Source of the DNA: Synchiropus splendidus
Lineage: Eukaryota; Chordata; Actinopteri; Syngnathiformes; Callionymidae
Direction of reading: 5' to 3'
Assembly (NCBI RefSeq): GCF_027744825.2
Contig: NW_026527054.1
Location: 806,001 to 870,000 of the forward strand
Length of the DNA stretch: 64,000 nt
A program made the position numbers and the translations under genes. The notes below the pieces were generated by a model that saw nothing but the letters and a program-made list of their open reading frames with translations, made no database searches and had not been told where the DNA came from. This document shows, one piece after another, positions 53,589 to 64,000 of the stretch; the first letter of the stretch is position 1, and each line of letters opens with the position of its first letter.

Positions 53589-54290
53589 ACGTGCGTGCGT
53601 GCGTGCGTGTGCGTGTGTGTGTGTTTTATCTGTAATGCGGTTTGTCTATGTTCCGGCTGTGTGCTTTTAGACGGTGTCATTTTACTATTGAAGGTGTTTG
53701 AGTAACTGTTGCTGCTAAGCGTCATTGTGATTTTACTACTATGCTTTAACGACGACGGACACTAGAGGTCGCGATTACTATTTCACACTATGCTTTAACG
53801 ACGGCGGCCACGTGAGGTCGTGATTACTATTTCACACTATGCTTTAACGATGGCGACCACTAGAGGTCGGGATTACTATTTTACACTATGCTTTAACGAC
53901 GGCGGCCACTAGAGGTCGTGATTTTACTAATTGTAATGTGCTTTAACGACGGCGGCCGCTAGAGGTCGTGATTTTACTAACTGTAATGTGCTTTAACGAC
54001 GGCGGCCGCTAGAGGTCGTGATTTTACTAACTGTAATGTGCTTTAACGACGGCGGCCGCTAGAGGTGGTGATTTTACTAACTGTAATGTGCTTTAACGAC
54101 GGCGGCCACTAGAGGTGGTGATTTTACTAATTGTAATGTGCTTTAACGACGGCGGCCACTAGAGGTGGTGATTTTACTAACTGTAATGTGGTTAAACGAC
54201 GGCGTCCACTAGAGGTCGTGATTTTACGAATTATAATGTGGTTTAATGACAGTATACACTAGTGATTTACTATTTGTTTTTACGCCTTAA
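52663..54290 (+). repeat. Array unit 2
   Basis: The most regular unit. E1 52787-53008 (222 nt; acceptor TTCTGTTTCAG; Ser/Pro-rich, LPSGSWPLWETSTPV onward; weak donor at the start of the TG tract), E2 53041-53136 (acceptor ATGAAAAG, donor AACG|GTGAGA), E3 53257-53405 (acceptor ATGAAAACAG; DDQSEVEGVG, then GGKKHFGVIVYVSLLYLFIY and TGA), E4 53412-53480 (acceptor ATGAAAACAG, donor TTTG|GTAAGA) and E5 53671-53705 (acceptor GTGCTTTTAG, TAA). All five candidate introns would be phase 1, and E1, E2 and E4 lengths are multiples of three. About eleven satellite monomers follow (53722-54265). Confidence 0.65.
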
Positions 54291-56572
54291 ATGTTGATCC
54301 TTAGTAGATCCCTACATTTACACTCTGTTTATATTAATATCATATTAACTGCTATCCGAGGTCTTGCTTCTAGATTGTATTTACATTTGTATTGTTGTCT
54401 GTATTCTGTTTCAGCTCTCCCCTCTGGGTCTTGGCCTTTGTGGGAGACATCGACGCCGGTTTCCTCAGTACCTCTGGATCTACTATCCGGACCGTTCCCT
54501 GCTGAAGACTCGACGTCGGCATCTGGGCTATCCGCACCTCCACAGCCACCGTCGCCGACACCATCAGCACAGCCAGCAACCACAGACAAGCCGCGGACAT
54601 CGCCCCGGATAGCAAAACAAAAAGAAAGAAATACTTGTGTGTGTGTGTGTGTGTGCATGAAAAGATCACCCGGAACCCGGAAATCAGACACGACCGGGAA
54701 GTCATCCGGACCCTGTGGATGCTGATCATTCATTGAACGGGTCGCTCCAACTGTTCAACGGTGAGAGCAAAACATTCAGTTCAATAAAAAAAAAGTATTT
54801 TAACCACAGTCTGTCGATGTATTTTATATTTAACTACCTATGTTTTTTGTTTTATTCAACGCCTGTGCGTATGAAAACAGACGATCAGTCAGAGGTCGAA
54901 GGAGTAGGGCACCCGCTCGTTGATTCTTTAACTCACCAGATGCCTCAGCTGATAGGAGGTGGGAAAAAACATTTTGGATTGATAGTTTACGTTTCACTGC
55001 TGTATTTATTTATTTATTTTTTCACATGAAAACAGATACAAAGACAACGAGCACGCCACACCTTCTACCTGTCGCTTCAACACCAACACCAACACCAACG
55101 TTTGGTAAGATACGAATCTCAATTTTTTTCAACACATCTCTACCGTTCAGTATCAGTTGAATGGTTGTATGTTCACTATTGTGTGTGTGTGTGTGTGTGT
55201 GTGTGCGCGTGCGTGCGTACGTGCGTGCGTGCGTGTGTGTGTGCGTGTGTGTGTGTTTTATCTGTAATGCGGTTTGTCTATGTTCCGGCTATGTGCTTTT
55301 AGACGGTGTCATTTTACTATTGAAGGTGTTTGAGTAACTGTTGCTGCTAAGCGTCATTGTGATTTTACTACTATGCTTTAACGACGACGGACACTAGAGG
55401 TCGCGATTACTATTTCACACTATGCTTTAACGACGGCGGCCACGTGAGGTCGAGATTACTATTTCACACTATGCTTTAACGATGGCGACCACTAGAGGTC
55501 GGGATTACTAATTTACACTATGCTTTAACGACGGCGGCCACTAGAGGTCGTGATTTTACTAACTGTAATGTGCTTTAACGACGGCGGCCACTAGAGGTCG
55601 TGATTTTACTAATTGTAATGTGCTTTAACGACGGCGGCCGCTAGAGGTCGTGATTTTACTAACTGTAATGTGCTTTAACGACACCGGCCACTAGAGGTCG
55701 TGATTTTACTAACTGCAATGTGCTTTAACGATTGCGGCCGCTAGAGGTCGTGATTTTACTAATTGTAATGTGCTTTAACGACGGCGGCCACTAGAGGTCG
55801 TGGTTTTACTAACTGTAATGTGCTTTAACGACGGCGGCCACTAGAGGTCGTGATTTTACTAACTGTAATGTGCTTTAATGAGGGCGGCCACTAGAGGTCG
55901 TGATTTTACTAATTGTAATGTGCTTTAACGACGGCGGCCACTAGAGGTCGTGATTTTACTAATTGTAATGTGCTTTAACGACGGCGGCCACTAGAGGTCG
56001 TGATTTTACTAACTGTTATGTGCTTTAACGACGGCGGCCACTAGAGGTCGTGATTTTACTAATTGTAATGTGCTTTAACGACGGCGGCCGCTAGAGGTCG
56101 TGATTTTACTAATTGTAATGTGCTTTAACGACTGCGGCCACTAGAGGTCGTGATTTTACTAACTGTAATGTGCTTTAACGACGGCGGCCACTAGAGGTCG
56201 TGATTTTACTAACTGTAATGTGCGTTAACGACGGCGGCCACTAGAGGTCGTGATTTTACTAACTGTAATGTGCTTTAACGACGGCGGCCACTAGAGGTCG
56301 TGATTTTACTAATTGTAATGTGCTTTAACGACGGCGGCCACTAGAGGTCGTGATTTTTCTAATTGTAATGTGCTTTAACTACAGCGGCCACTAGAGGTCG
56401 TGATTTTACTAATTGTAATGTGCTTTAACGACGGCGGCCACTAGAGGTCGCGATTTTACTAACTGTAATGTGGTTTAACGACGGCGTCCACTAGAGGTCG
56501 TGATTTTACTTATTGTAAAGTGGTTTAATGAGAGTATACACTAGTGATTTACTATTTGTTTTTACGCTTTAA
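54291..56572 (+). repeat. Array unit 3 (longest satellite block)
   Basis: E1 54415-54636, E2 54665-54760, E3 54881-55029, E4 55036-55104 with the intact GTAAGA donor, E5 55303-55337. Substitutions include Pro to Ala near the end of E1 and Gly-Val to Gly-Leu in the E3 hydrophobic tail. About twenty-three satellite monomers (55360-56530) follow, with a few CpG-type changes between them. Confidence 0.65.
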
Positions 56573-58494
56573 ATGTTGATCCTTAGTAGATCCCTACATT
56601 TACACTCTGTTTATATTAATATCATATTAACTGCTATCCGAGGTCTTGCTTCTAGATTGTATTTACATTTGTGTTGTTGTCGGTATTCTGTTTCAGCTCT
56701 CCCCTCTGGGTCTTGGCCTTTGTGGGAGACATCGACGCCGGTTTCCTCAGTACCTCTGGATCTACTATCCGGACCGTTCCCTGCTGAAGACTCGACGTCG
56801 GCATCTGGGCTATCCGCACCTCCACAGCCACCGTCGCCGACACCATCAGCACAGCCAGCAACCACAGACAAGCCGCGGACATCGCCCCGGATACCAAAAC
56901 AAAAAGAAAGAAATACTTGTGTGTGTGTGTGTGTGTGTGCATGAAAAGATCACCCGGAACCCGGAAATCAGACACGACCGGGAAGTCATCCGGACCCTGT
57001 GGATGCTGATCATTCATTGAACGGGTCGCTCCAACTGTTCAACGGTGAGAGCAAAACATTCAGTTCAATAAAAAAAAAGTATTTTAACCACAGTCTGTCG
57101 ATGTATTTTATATTTAACTACCTATGTTTTTTGTTTTATTCAACGCCTGTGCGTATGAAAACAGACGATCAGTCAGAGGTCGAAGGAGTAGGGCACCCGC
57201 TCGTTGATTCTTTAACTCACCAGACGCCTCAGCTGATAGGAGGTGGGAAAAAACATTTTGGAGTGATAGTTTACGTTTCACTGCTGTATTTATTTATTTA
57301 TTTTTTCACATGAAAACAGATACAAAGACAACGAGCACGCCACACCTTCTACCTGTCGCTTCAACACCAACACCAACGTAAGATACGAATCTCAATTTTT
57401 TTCAACACATCTCTACCGTTCAGTATCAGTTGAATGGTTGTATGTTCGCTATTGTGTGTGTGTGTGAGTGTGTGTACGCGTACGTGCGTGCGTGCGTGCG
57501 TGTGTGTGTGTGTGCGTGTGTGTGTGTTTTATCTGTAATGCGGTTTGTCTATGTTCCGGCTATGTGCTTTTAGACGGTGTCATTTTACTATTGAAGGTGT
57601 TTGAGTAACTGTTGCTGCTAAGCGTCATTGTGATTTTACTACTATGCTTTAACGACGACGGACACTAGAGGTCGCGATTACTATTTCACACTGTGCCTTA
57701 ACGACGGCGACCACTAGAGGTCGGGATTACTATTTTACACTATGCTTTAACGACGGCAGCCACTAGAGGTCGTGATTTTACTAACTGTAATGTGCTTTAA
57801 CGACGGCGGCCACTAGAGGACGTGATTTTACTAATTGTAATGTGATTTAACGACGGCGGCCGCTAGAGGTCGTGATTTTACTAACTGTAATGTGCTTTAA
57901 CGACGTCGGCCGCTAGAGGTCGTGATTTTACTAACTGCAATGTGCTTTAACGACGGCGGCCGCGAGAGGTCGTGATTTTACTAATTGTAATGTGCTTTAA
58001 CGACGGCGGCCACTAGAGGTCGTGATTTTACTAACTGTAATGTGCTTTAACGACGGCGGCCACTAGAGGTCGTGATTTTACTAACTGTAATGTGCTTTAA
58101 TGACGGCGGCCACTAGAGGTCGTGATTTTACTAACTGTAATGTGCTTTAACGACGGCGGCCACTAGAGGTCGTGATTTTACTAATTGTAATGTGCTTTAA
58201 CGACGGCGGCCACTAGAGGTCGGGATTTTACTAATTGTAATGTGGTTTAACTACCGCGTCCACTAGAGGTCGTGATTTTACTAACTGTAATGTGGTTTAA
58301 CGACGGCGGCCGCTAGAGGACGTGATTTTACTAATTGTAATGTGCTTTAACGACGGCGGCTACTCGAGGTCGTGATTTTACTAACTGTAATGTGGTTTAA
58401 CGACGGCGTCCACTAGAGGTCGTGATTTTACTTATTGTAAAGTGGTTTAATGAGAGTATACACTAGTGATTTACTATTTGTTTTTACGCTTTAA
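56573..58494 (+). repeat. Array unit 4
   Basis: E1 56697-56918, E2 56949-57044, E3 57165-57313, E4 57320-57377 and E5 57574-57608. E4 has lost one ACACCA repeat and the TTTG before the donor, so AAC|GTAAGA now leaves phase 2, out of step with the E5 acceptor. About sixteen satellite monomers follow (57640-58455). The second monomer carries a GTGCCTTAACG variant shared with units 6 and 7. Confidence 0.65.
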
Positions 58495-59671
58495 ATGTTG
58501 ATCCTTAGTAGATCCCTACATTTACACTCTGTTTATATTAATATCATATTAACTGCTATCCGAGGTCTTGCTTCTAGATTGTATTTACATTTGTGTTGTT
58601 GTCGGTATTCTGTTTCAGCTCTCCCCTCTGGGTCTTGGCCTTTGTGGGAGACATTGACGCCGGTTTCCTCAGTACCTCTGGATCTACTATCCGGACCGTT
58701 CCCTGCTGAAGACTCGACGTCGGCATCTGGGCTATCCGCACCTCCACTGCCACCGTCGCCGACACCATCAGCACCGCCAGCAACCACAGACAAGCCGCGG
58801 ACATCGCCCCGGATACCAAAACAAAGAGAAAGAAATACTTGTGTGTGTGTGTGTGTGTGTGCGCGTACGTGCGTCCGTGCGTGTGTGTGTGCGTGTGTGT
58901 GTTTTTATCTGTAATGCGGTTTGTCTATGTTCCGGCTATGTGCTTTTAGACGGTGTCATTTTACTATTGAAGGTGTTTGAGTAACTGTTGCTGCTAAGCG
59001 TCATTGTGATTTTACTACTATGCTTTAACGACGACGGACACTAGAGGTCGCGATTACTATTTCACACTATGCTTTAACGATGGCGACCACTAGAGGTCGT
59101 GATTTTACTAACTGTAATGTGGTTTAACGACGGCGGCCACTAGAGGTCGTGATTTTACTAATTGTAATGTGCTTTAACGACGGCGGCCGCTAGAGGACGT
59201 GATTTTACAAACTGTAATGTGCTTTAACGACGCCGGCCGCTAGAGGTCGTGATTTTACTAACTGCAATGTGCTTTAACGACGGCGGCCGCTAGAGGTCGT
59301 GATTTTACTAATTGTAATGTGCTTTAACGACGGCGGCCACTAGAGGTCGTGATTTTACTAACTGTAATGTGCTTTAACGACGGCGGCCACTAGAGGTCGT
59401 GATTTTACTAATTGTAATGTGCTTTAACGACGGCGGCCACTAGAGGTCGTGATTTTACTAACTGTAATGTGCTTTAACGAGGGCGGCCACTAGAGGTCGT
59501 GATTTTACTAACTGTAATGTGCTTTAACGACGGCGGCCACTAGAGGTTGTGATTTTACTAATTGTAATGTGCTTTAACGACGGCGGCCACTAGAGGTCGT
59601 GATTTTACTTATTGTAAAGTGGTTTAATGAGAGTATACACTAGTGATTTACTATTTGTTTTTACGCTTTAA
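58495..59671 (+). repeat. Array unit 5 (short form, E2-E4 deleted)
   Basis: E1 58619-58840, then the first TG tract passes straight into the second (GCGCGTACGTGCGTCCGTGC), with E2, E3 and E4 absent, and E5 at 58950-58984. The same junction sequence is found in unit 8. About twelve satellite monomers (59015-59632). Confidence 0.7.
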
Positions 59672-60555
59672 ATGTTGATCCTTAGTAGATCCCTACATTT
59701 ACACTCTGTTTATATTAATATCATATTAACTGCTATCCGAGGTCTTGCTTCTAGATTGTATTTACATTTGTGTTGTTGTCGGTATTCTGTTTCAGCTCTC
59801 CCCTCTGGGTCTTGGCCTTTGTGGGAGACATCGACGCCGGTTTCCTCAGTACCTCTGGATCTACTATCCGGACCGTTCCCTGCTGAAGACTCGACGTCGG
59901 CATCTGGGCTATCCACACCTCCACAGCCACCGTCGCCGACACCATCAGCACCGCCAGCAACCACAGACAAGCCGCGGACATCGCCCCGGATACCAAAACA
60001 AAAAGAAAGAAATACTTGTGTGTGTGTGTGTGTGTGTGCATGAAAAGATCACGCGGAACCCGGAAATCAGACACGACCGGGAAGTCATCCGGACCCTGTG
60101 GATGCTGATCATTCATTGAACGGGTCGCTCCAACTGTTCAACGGTGAGAGCAAAACATTAAGTTCAATAAAAAAAAGTATTTTAACCACAGTCTGTCGAT
60201 GTATTTTATATTTAACTACCTATGTTTTTTGTTTTATTCAACGCCTGTGCGTATGAAAACAGACGATCAGTCAGAGGTCGAAGGAGTAGGGCACCCGCTC
60301 GTTGATTCTTTAACTCACCAGACGCCTCAGCTGATAGGAGGTGGGAAAAAACATTTTGGAGTGATAGTTTACGTTTCACTGCTGTATTTATTTATTTATT
60401 TTTTCACATGAAAACAGATACAAAGACAACGAGCACGCCACACCTTCTACCTGTCGCTTCAACACCAACACCAACACCAACGTAAGATACGAATCTCAAT
60501 TTTTTTCAACACATCTCTACCGTTCAGTATCAGTTGAATGGTTGTATGTTCGCTA

Positions 60556-60588
<33 letters not shown>

Positions 60589-61500
60589 TACGTGCGTGCG
60601 TGCGTGCGTGTGTGTGTGTGTGCGTGTGTGTGTGTTTTATCTGTAATGCGGTTTGTCTATGTTCCGGCTATGTGCTTTTAGACGGTGTCATTTTACTATT
60701 GAAGGTGTTTGAGTAACTGTTGCTGCTAAGCGTCATTGTGATTTTACTACTATGCTTTAACGACGACGGACACTAGAGGTCGCGATTACTATTTCACACT
60801 GTGCCTTAACGACGGCGACCACTAGAGGTCGGGATTACTATTTTACACTATGCTTTAACGACGGCGGCCACTAGAGGTCGTGATTTTACTAACTAATGTG
60901 CTTTAACGACGGCGGCCACTAGAGGACGTGATTTTACTAATTGTAATGTGCTTTAACGACGGCGGCCGCTAGAGGTCGTGATTTTACTAACTGTAATGTG
61001 CTTTAACGACGTCGGCCGCTAGAGGTCGTGATTTTACTAACTGCAATGTGCTTTAACGACGGCGGCCGCTAGAGGTCGTGATTTTACTAACTGTAATGTG
61101 CTTTAACGACGGCGGCCACTAGAGGTCGTGATTTTACTAACTGTAATGTGCTTTAACGACGGCGGCAACTAGAGGTCGACATTTTACTAACTGTAATGTG
61201 CTCTAACGACGGCGGCCACTAGAGGTCGTGATTTTACTAACTGTAATGTGGTTTAACGACGGCGGCCACTAGAGGTGGTGATTTTACTAATTGTAATGTG
61301 CTTTAACGACGGCGGCCACTAGAGGTCGTGATTTTACTAATTGTAATGTGCTTTAACGACGGCGGCCACTAGAGGTCGTGATATGACTAACTGTAATGTG
61401 GTTAAATGACGGCGTCCACTAGAGGTCGTGATTTTACTAATTGTAATGTGGTTTAATGACAGTATACACTAGTGATTTACTATTTGTTTTTACGCTTTAA
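59672..61500 (+). repeat. Array unit 6
   Basis: E1 59796-60017, E2 60048-60143, E3 60263-60411, E4 60418-60481 (phase-2 donor as in unit 4) and E5 60682-60716. About fourteen satellite monomers (60745-61462), one shortened by loss of four bases near 60893. Confidence 0.65.
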
Positions 61501-63541
61501 ATGTTGATCCTTAGTAGATCCCTACATTTACACTCTGTTTATATTAATATCATATTAACTGCTATCCGAGGTCTTGCTTCTAGATTGTATTTACATTTGT
61601 ATTGTTGTCGGTATTCTGTTTCAGCTCTCCCCTCTGGGTCTTGGCCTTTGTGGGAGACATCGACGCCGGTTTCCTCAGTACCTCTGGATCTACTATCCGG
61701 ACCGTTCCCTGCTGAAGACTCGACGTCGGCATCTGGGCTATCCGCACCTCCATAGCCACCGTCGCCGACACCATCAGCACAGCCAGCAACCACAGACAAG
61801 CCGCGGACATCGCCCCGGATACCAAAACAAAAAGAAAGAAATACTTGTGTGTGTGTGTGTGTGTGTGCATGAAAAGATCACCCGGAACCCGGAAATCAGA
61901 CACGACCGGGAAGTCATCCGGACCCTGTGGATGCTGATCATTCATTGAACGGGTCGCTCCAACTGTTCAACGGTGAGAGCAAAACATTCAGTTCAATAAA
62001 AAAAAAAGTATTTTAACCACAGTCTGTCGATGTATTTTATATTTAACTACCTATGTTTTTTGTTTTATTCAACGCCTGTGCGTATGAAAACAGACGATCA
62101 GTCAGAGGTCGAAGGAGTAGGGCACCCGCTCGTTGATTCTTTAACTCACCAGACGCCTCAGCTGATAGGAGGTGGGAAAAAACATTTTGGAGTGATAGTT
62201 TACGTTTCACTGCTGTATTTATTTATTTATTTTTTCACATGAAAAATGATACAAAGACAACGAGCACGCCACACCTTCTACCTGTCGCTTCAACACCAAC
62301 ACCAACACCAACGTAAGATACGAATCTCAATTTTTTTCAACACATCTCTACCGTTCAGTATCAGTTGAATGGTTGTATGTTCGCTATTGTGTGTGTGTGT
62401 GTGTGTGTGTGGGTGCGCGTACGTGCGTACGTGCGTGCGTGCGTGCGTGTGTGTGTGTGTGCGTGTGTGTGTGTTTTATCTGTAATGCGGTTTGTCTATG
62501 TTCCGGCTATGTGCTTTTAGACGGTGTCATTTTACTATTGAAGGTGTTTGAGTAACTGTTGCTGCTAAGCGTCATTGTGATTTTACTACTATGCTTTAAC
62601 GACGACGGACAGTAGAGGTCGCGATTACTATTTCACACTGTGCCTTAACGACGGCGACCACTAGAGGTCGGGATTACTATTTTACACTATGCTTTAACGA
62701 CGGCGGCCACTAGAGGTCGTGATTTTACTAACTGTAATGTGCTTTAACGACGGCGGCCACTAGAGGACGTGATTTTACTAATTGTAATGTGCTTTAACGA
62801 CGGCGGCCGCTAGAGGTCGTGATTTTACTAACTGTAATGTGCTTTAACGACGGCGGCCACTAGAGGTCGTGATTTTACTAACTGTAATGTGCTTTAACGA
62901 CGGCGGCCACTAGAGGTCGTGATTTTACTAACTGTAATGTGCTTTAACGACGGCGGCCACTAGAGGTCGTGATTTTACTAATTGTAATGTGCTTTAACGA
63001 CGGCGACCACTAGAGGTCGTGATTTTACTAATTGTAATGTGCTTTAACGAAGGCGGCCACTAGAGGTCGTGATTTTACTAATTGTAATGTGCTTTAACGA
63101 CGGCGGCCACTAGAGGTCGCGATTTTACTAACTGTTATGTGCTTTAACAACGGCGGCCACTAGAGGTCGTGATTTTACTAACTGTTATGTGCTTTAACGA
63201 CGGCGGCCACTAGAGGTCGTGATTTTACTAACTGTAATGTGCTTTAACGACGGCGGCCACTAGAGGTCGGGATTTTACTAATTGTAATGTGGTTTAACGA
63301 CGGCGTCCACTAGAGGTCGTGATTTTACTAACTGTAATGTGGTTTAACGACGGCGGCCGCTAGAGGTCGTGATTTTACTAATTGTAATGTGCTTTAACGA
63401 CGGCGGCTACTAGAGGTCGTGATTTTACTAACTGTAATGTGGTTTAACGACGGCGTCCACTAGAGGTCGTGATTTTACTTATTGTAAAGTGGTTTAATGA
63501 GAGTATACACTAGTGATTTACTATTTGTTTTTACGCTTTAA
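61501..63541 (+). repeat. Array unit 7
   Basis: E1 61625-61846, E2 61877-61972, E3 62094-62242, E5 62521-62555. The E4 acceptor is changed from GAAAACAG to GAAAAATG (62251-62258), so E4 could not be spliced in normally; its donor also leaves phase 2. E3, with its stop and hydrophobic tail, is unaffected. About eighteen satellite monomers (62585-63500). Confidence 0.65.
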
Positions 63542-64000
63542 ATGTTGATCCTTAGTAGATCCCTACATTTACACTCTGTTTATATTAATATCATATTAAC
63601 TGCTATCCGAGGTCTTGCTTCTAGATTGTATTTACATTTGTGTTGTTGTCGGTATTCTGTTTCAGCTCTCCCCTCTGGGTCTTGGCCTTTGTGGGAGACA
63701 TTGACGCCGGTTTCCTCAGTACCTCTGGATCTACTATCCGGACTGTTCCCTGCTGAAGACTCGACGTCGGCATCTGGGCTATCCGCACCTCCACAGCCAC
63801 CGTCGCCGACACCATCAGCACCGCCAGCAACCACAGACAAGCCGCGGACATCGCCCCGGATACCAAAACAAAGAGAAAGAAATACTTGTGTGTGTGTGTG
63901 TGCGCGTACGTGCGTCCGTGCGTGTGTGTGTGCGTGTGTGTGTGTTTTATCTGTAATGCGGTTTGTCTATGTTCCGGCTATGTGCTTTTAGACGGTGTCA
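63542..64000 (+). repeat. Array unit 8 (short form, cut by window end)
   Basis: E1 63666-63887, then the same TG-to-TG junction as unit 5, and the E5 acceptor GTGCTTTTAG at 63972-63981 with E5 running past the window end. The array therefore continues beyond 64000. Confidence 0.65.

Larger units (their letters stand above)
51598..63500. repeat. 50-bp CpG-rich satellite in seven blocks
   Basis: The monomer is 50 bp, centred on ACGACGGCGGCCACTAGAGG followed by TCGTGATTTTACTAACTGTA. Blocks lie at about 51598-52640, 53722-54265, 55360-56530, 57640-58455, 59015-59632, 60745-61462 and 62585-63500, roughly 115 monomers in all. The first two to four monomers of each block are divergent (GATTACTATTTCACACTATG type) and each block ends in the same degenerate monomer (AGTATACACTAGTGATTTAC). 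Variable positions concentrate at CpG sites (GGCCGC versus GGCCAC). Confidence 0.9.

Noticed and set aside
51598..63500. 50-bp repeats as a CRISPR-like array
   Set aside because: Monomers are contiguous without spacers, the context is eukaryotic, and there are no cas genes.
52701..63840. Minus-strand ORFs of 81-134 aa overlapping every E1 segment
   Set aside because: They are open in several frames because of local composition, run into CA repeats, and lack splice or start contexts; the plus-strand E1 frame has consistent borders.
50148..64000. The array as a herpesvirus-Polinton hybrid of the Teratorn kind
   Set aside because: No herpesvirus core gene or piggyBac-type transposase is visible; resemblance is only that of a large element with cargo.

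Overview
The window looks like repeat-dense, probably heterochromatic or subtelomeric DNA of a teleost fish. It carries two Polinton/Maverick (adintovirus-like) elements, a chromodomain integrase, DIRS1-like and Ty3/Gypsy-like remnants, a retrovirus-like LTR element with 2-kb LTRs, and many (CA)n tracts. I recognise no conserved host gene. Almost everything is mobile, viral-derived or tandemly repeated. The fish assignment is inferred from this mix, not from a marker gene.

Layout. 1-9183: a minus-strand LTR retroelement, cut by the window start, with a coiled-coil Gag-protease ORF, a pol that has lost reverse transcriptase, a tRNA-Met-type primer site and a 2090-bp 5' LTR. 9184-21070: Polinton copy A. 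21230-23480: a Ty3/Gypsy pol remnant. 23600-33390: DIRS1-like remnants, a ~182-bp satellite and a head-to-head cluster of tRNA-like repeats, arranged as a large imperfect inverted repeat. 33391-34510: a degenerate copy of a small spliced gene. 34998-46490: Polinton copy B, homologous to A from 9184 to about 20375. 46500-49170: no recognisable gene. 49173-49302: an inverted copy of the repeat at the right end of copy A. 50148-50713: a complete-looking three-exon gene. 50850-64000: at least eight tandem units of 1.2-2.3 kb with candidate exons separated by 50-bp satellite arrays.

Polintons. Both copies have the order ATPase, small basic protein, conserved virion protein (plus strand), then protease, major capsid, pVI-like protein, minor capsid, integrase and two accessory proteins (minus strand). 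Each copy is broken in different genes. No DNA polymerase B is visible in either, so neither is autonomous as seen here.

Most unusual region (50148-64000). The recurring modules have splice-like borders that are almost all phase 1: a Ser/Pro-rich exon, an Asp/His/Pro-rich exon, an acidic terminal exon with a hydrophobic tail, a Thr/Pro-rich exon and a short terminal exon. The upstream three-exon gene ends in an apparent SUMO-interaction motif, and its introns are also phase 1. This suggests an amplified exon-cassette gene, possibly cargo of a large element, though expression is untested. The 50-bp satellite between units carries a CTCF-like core in most monomers.
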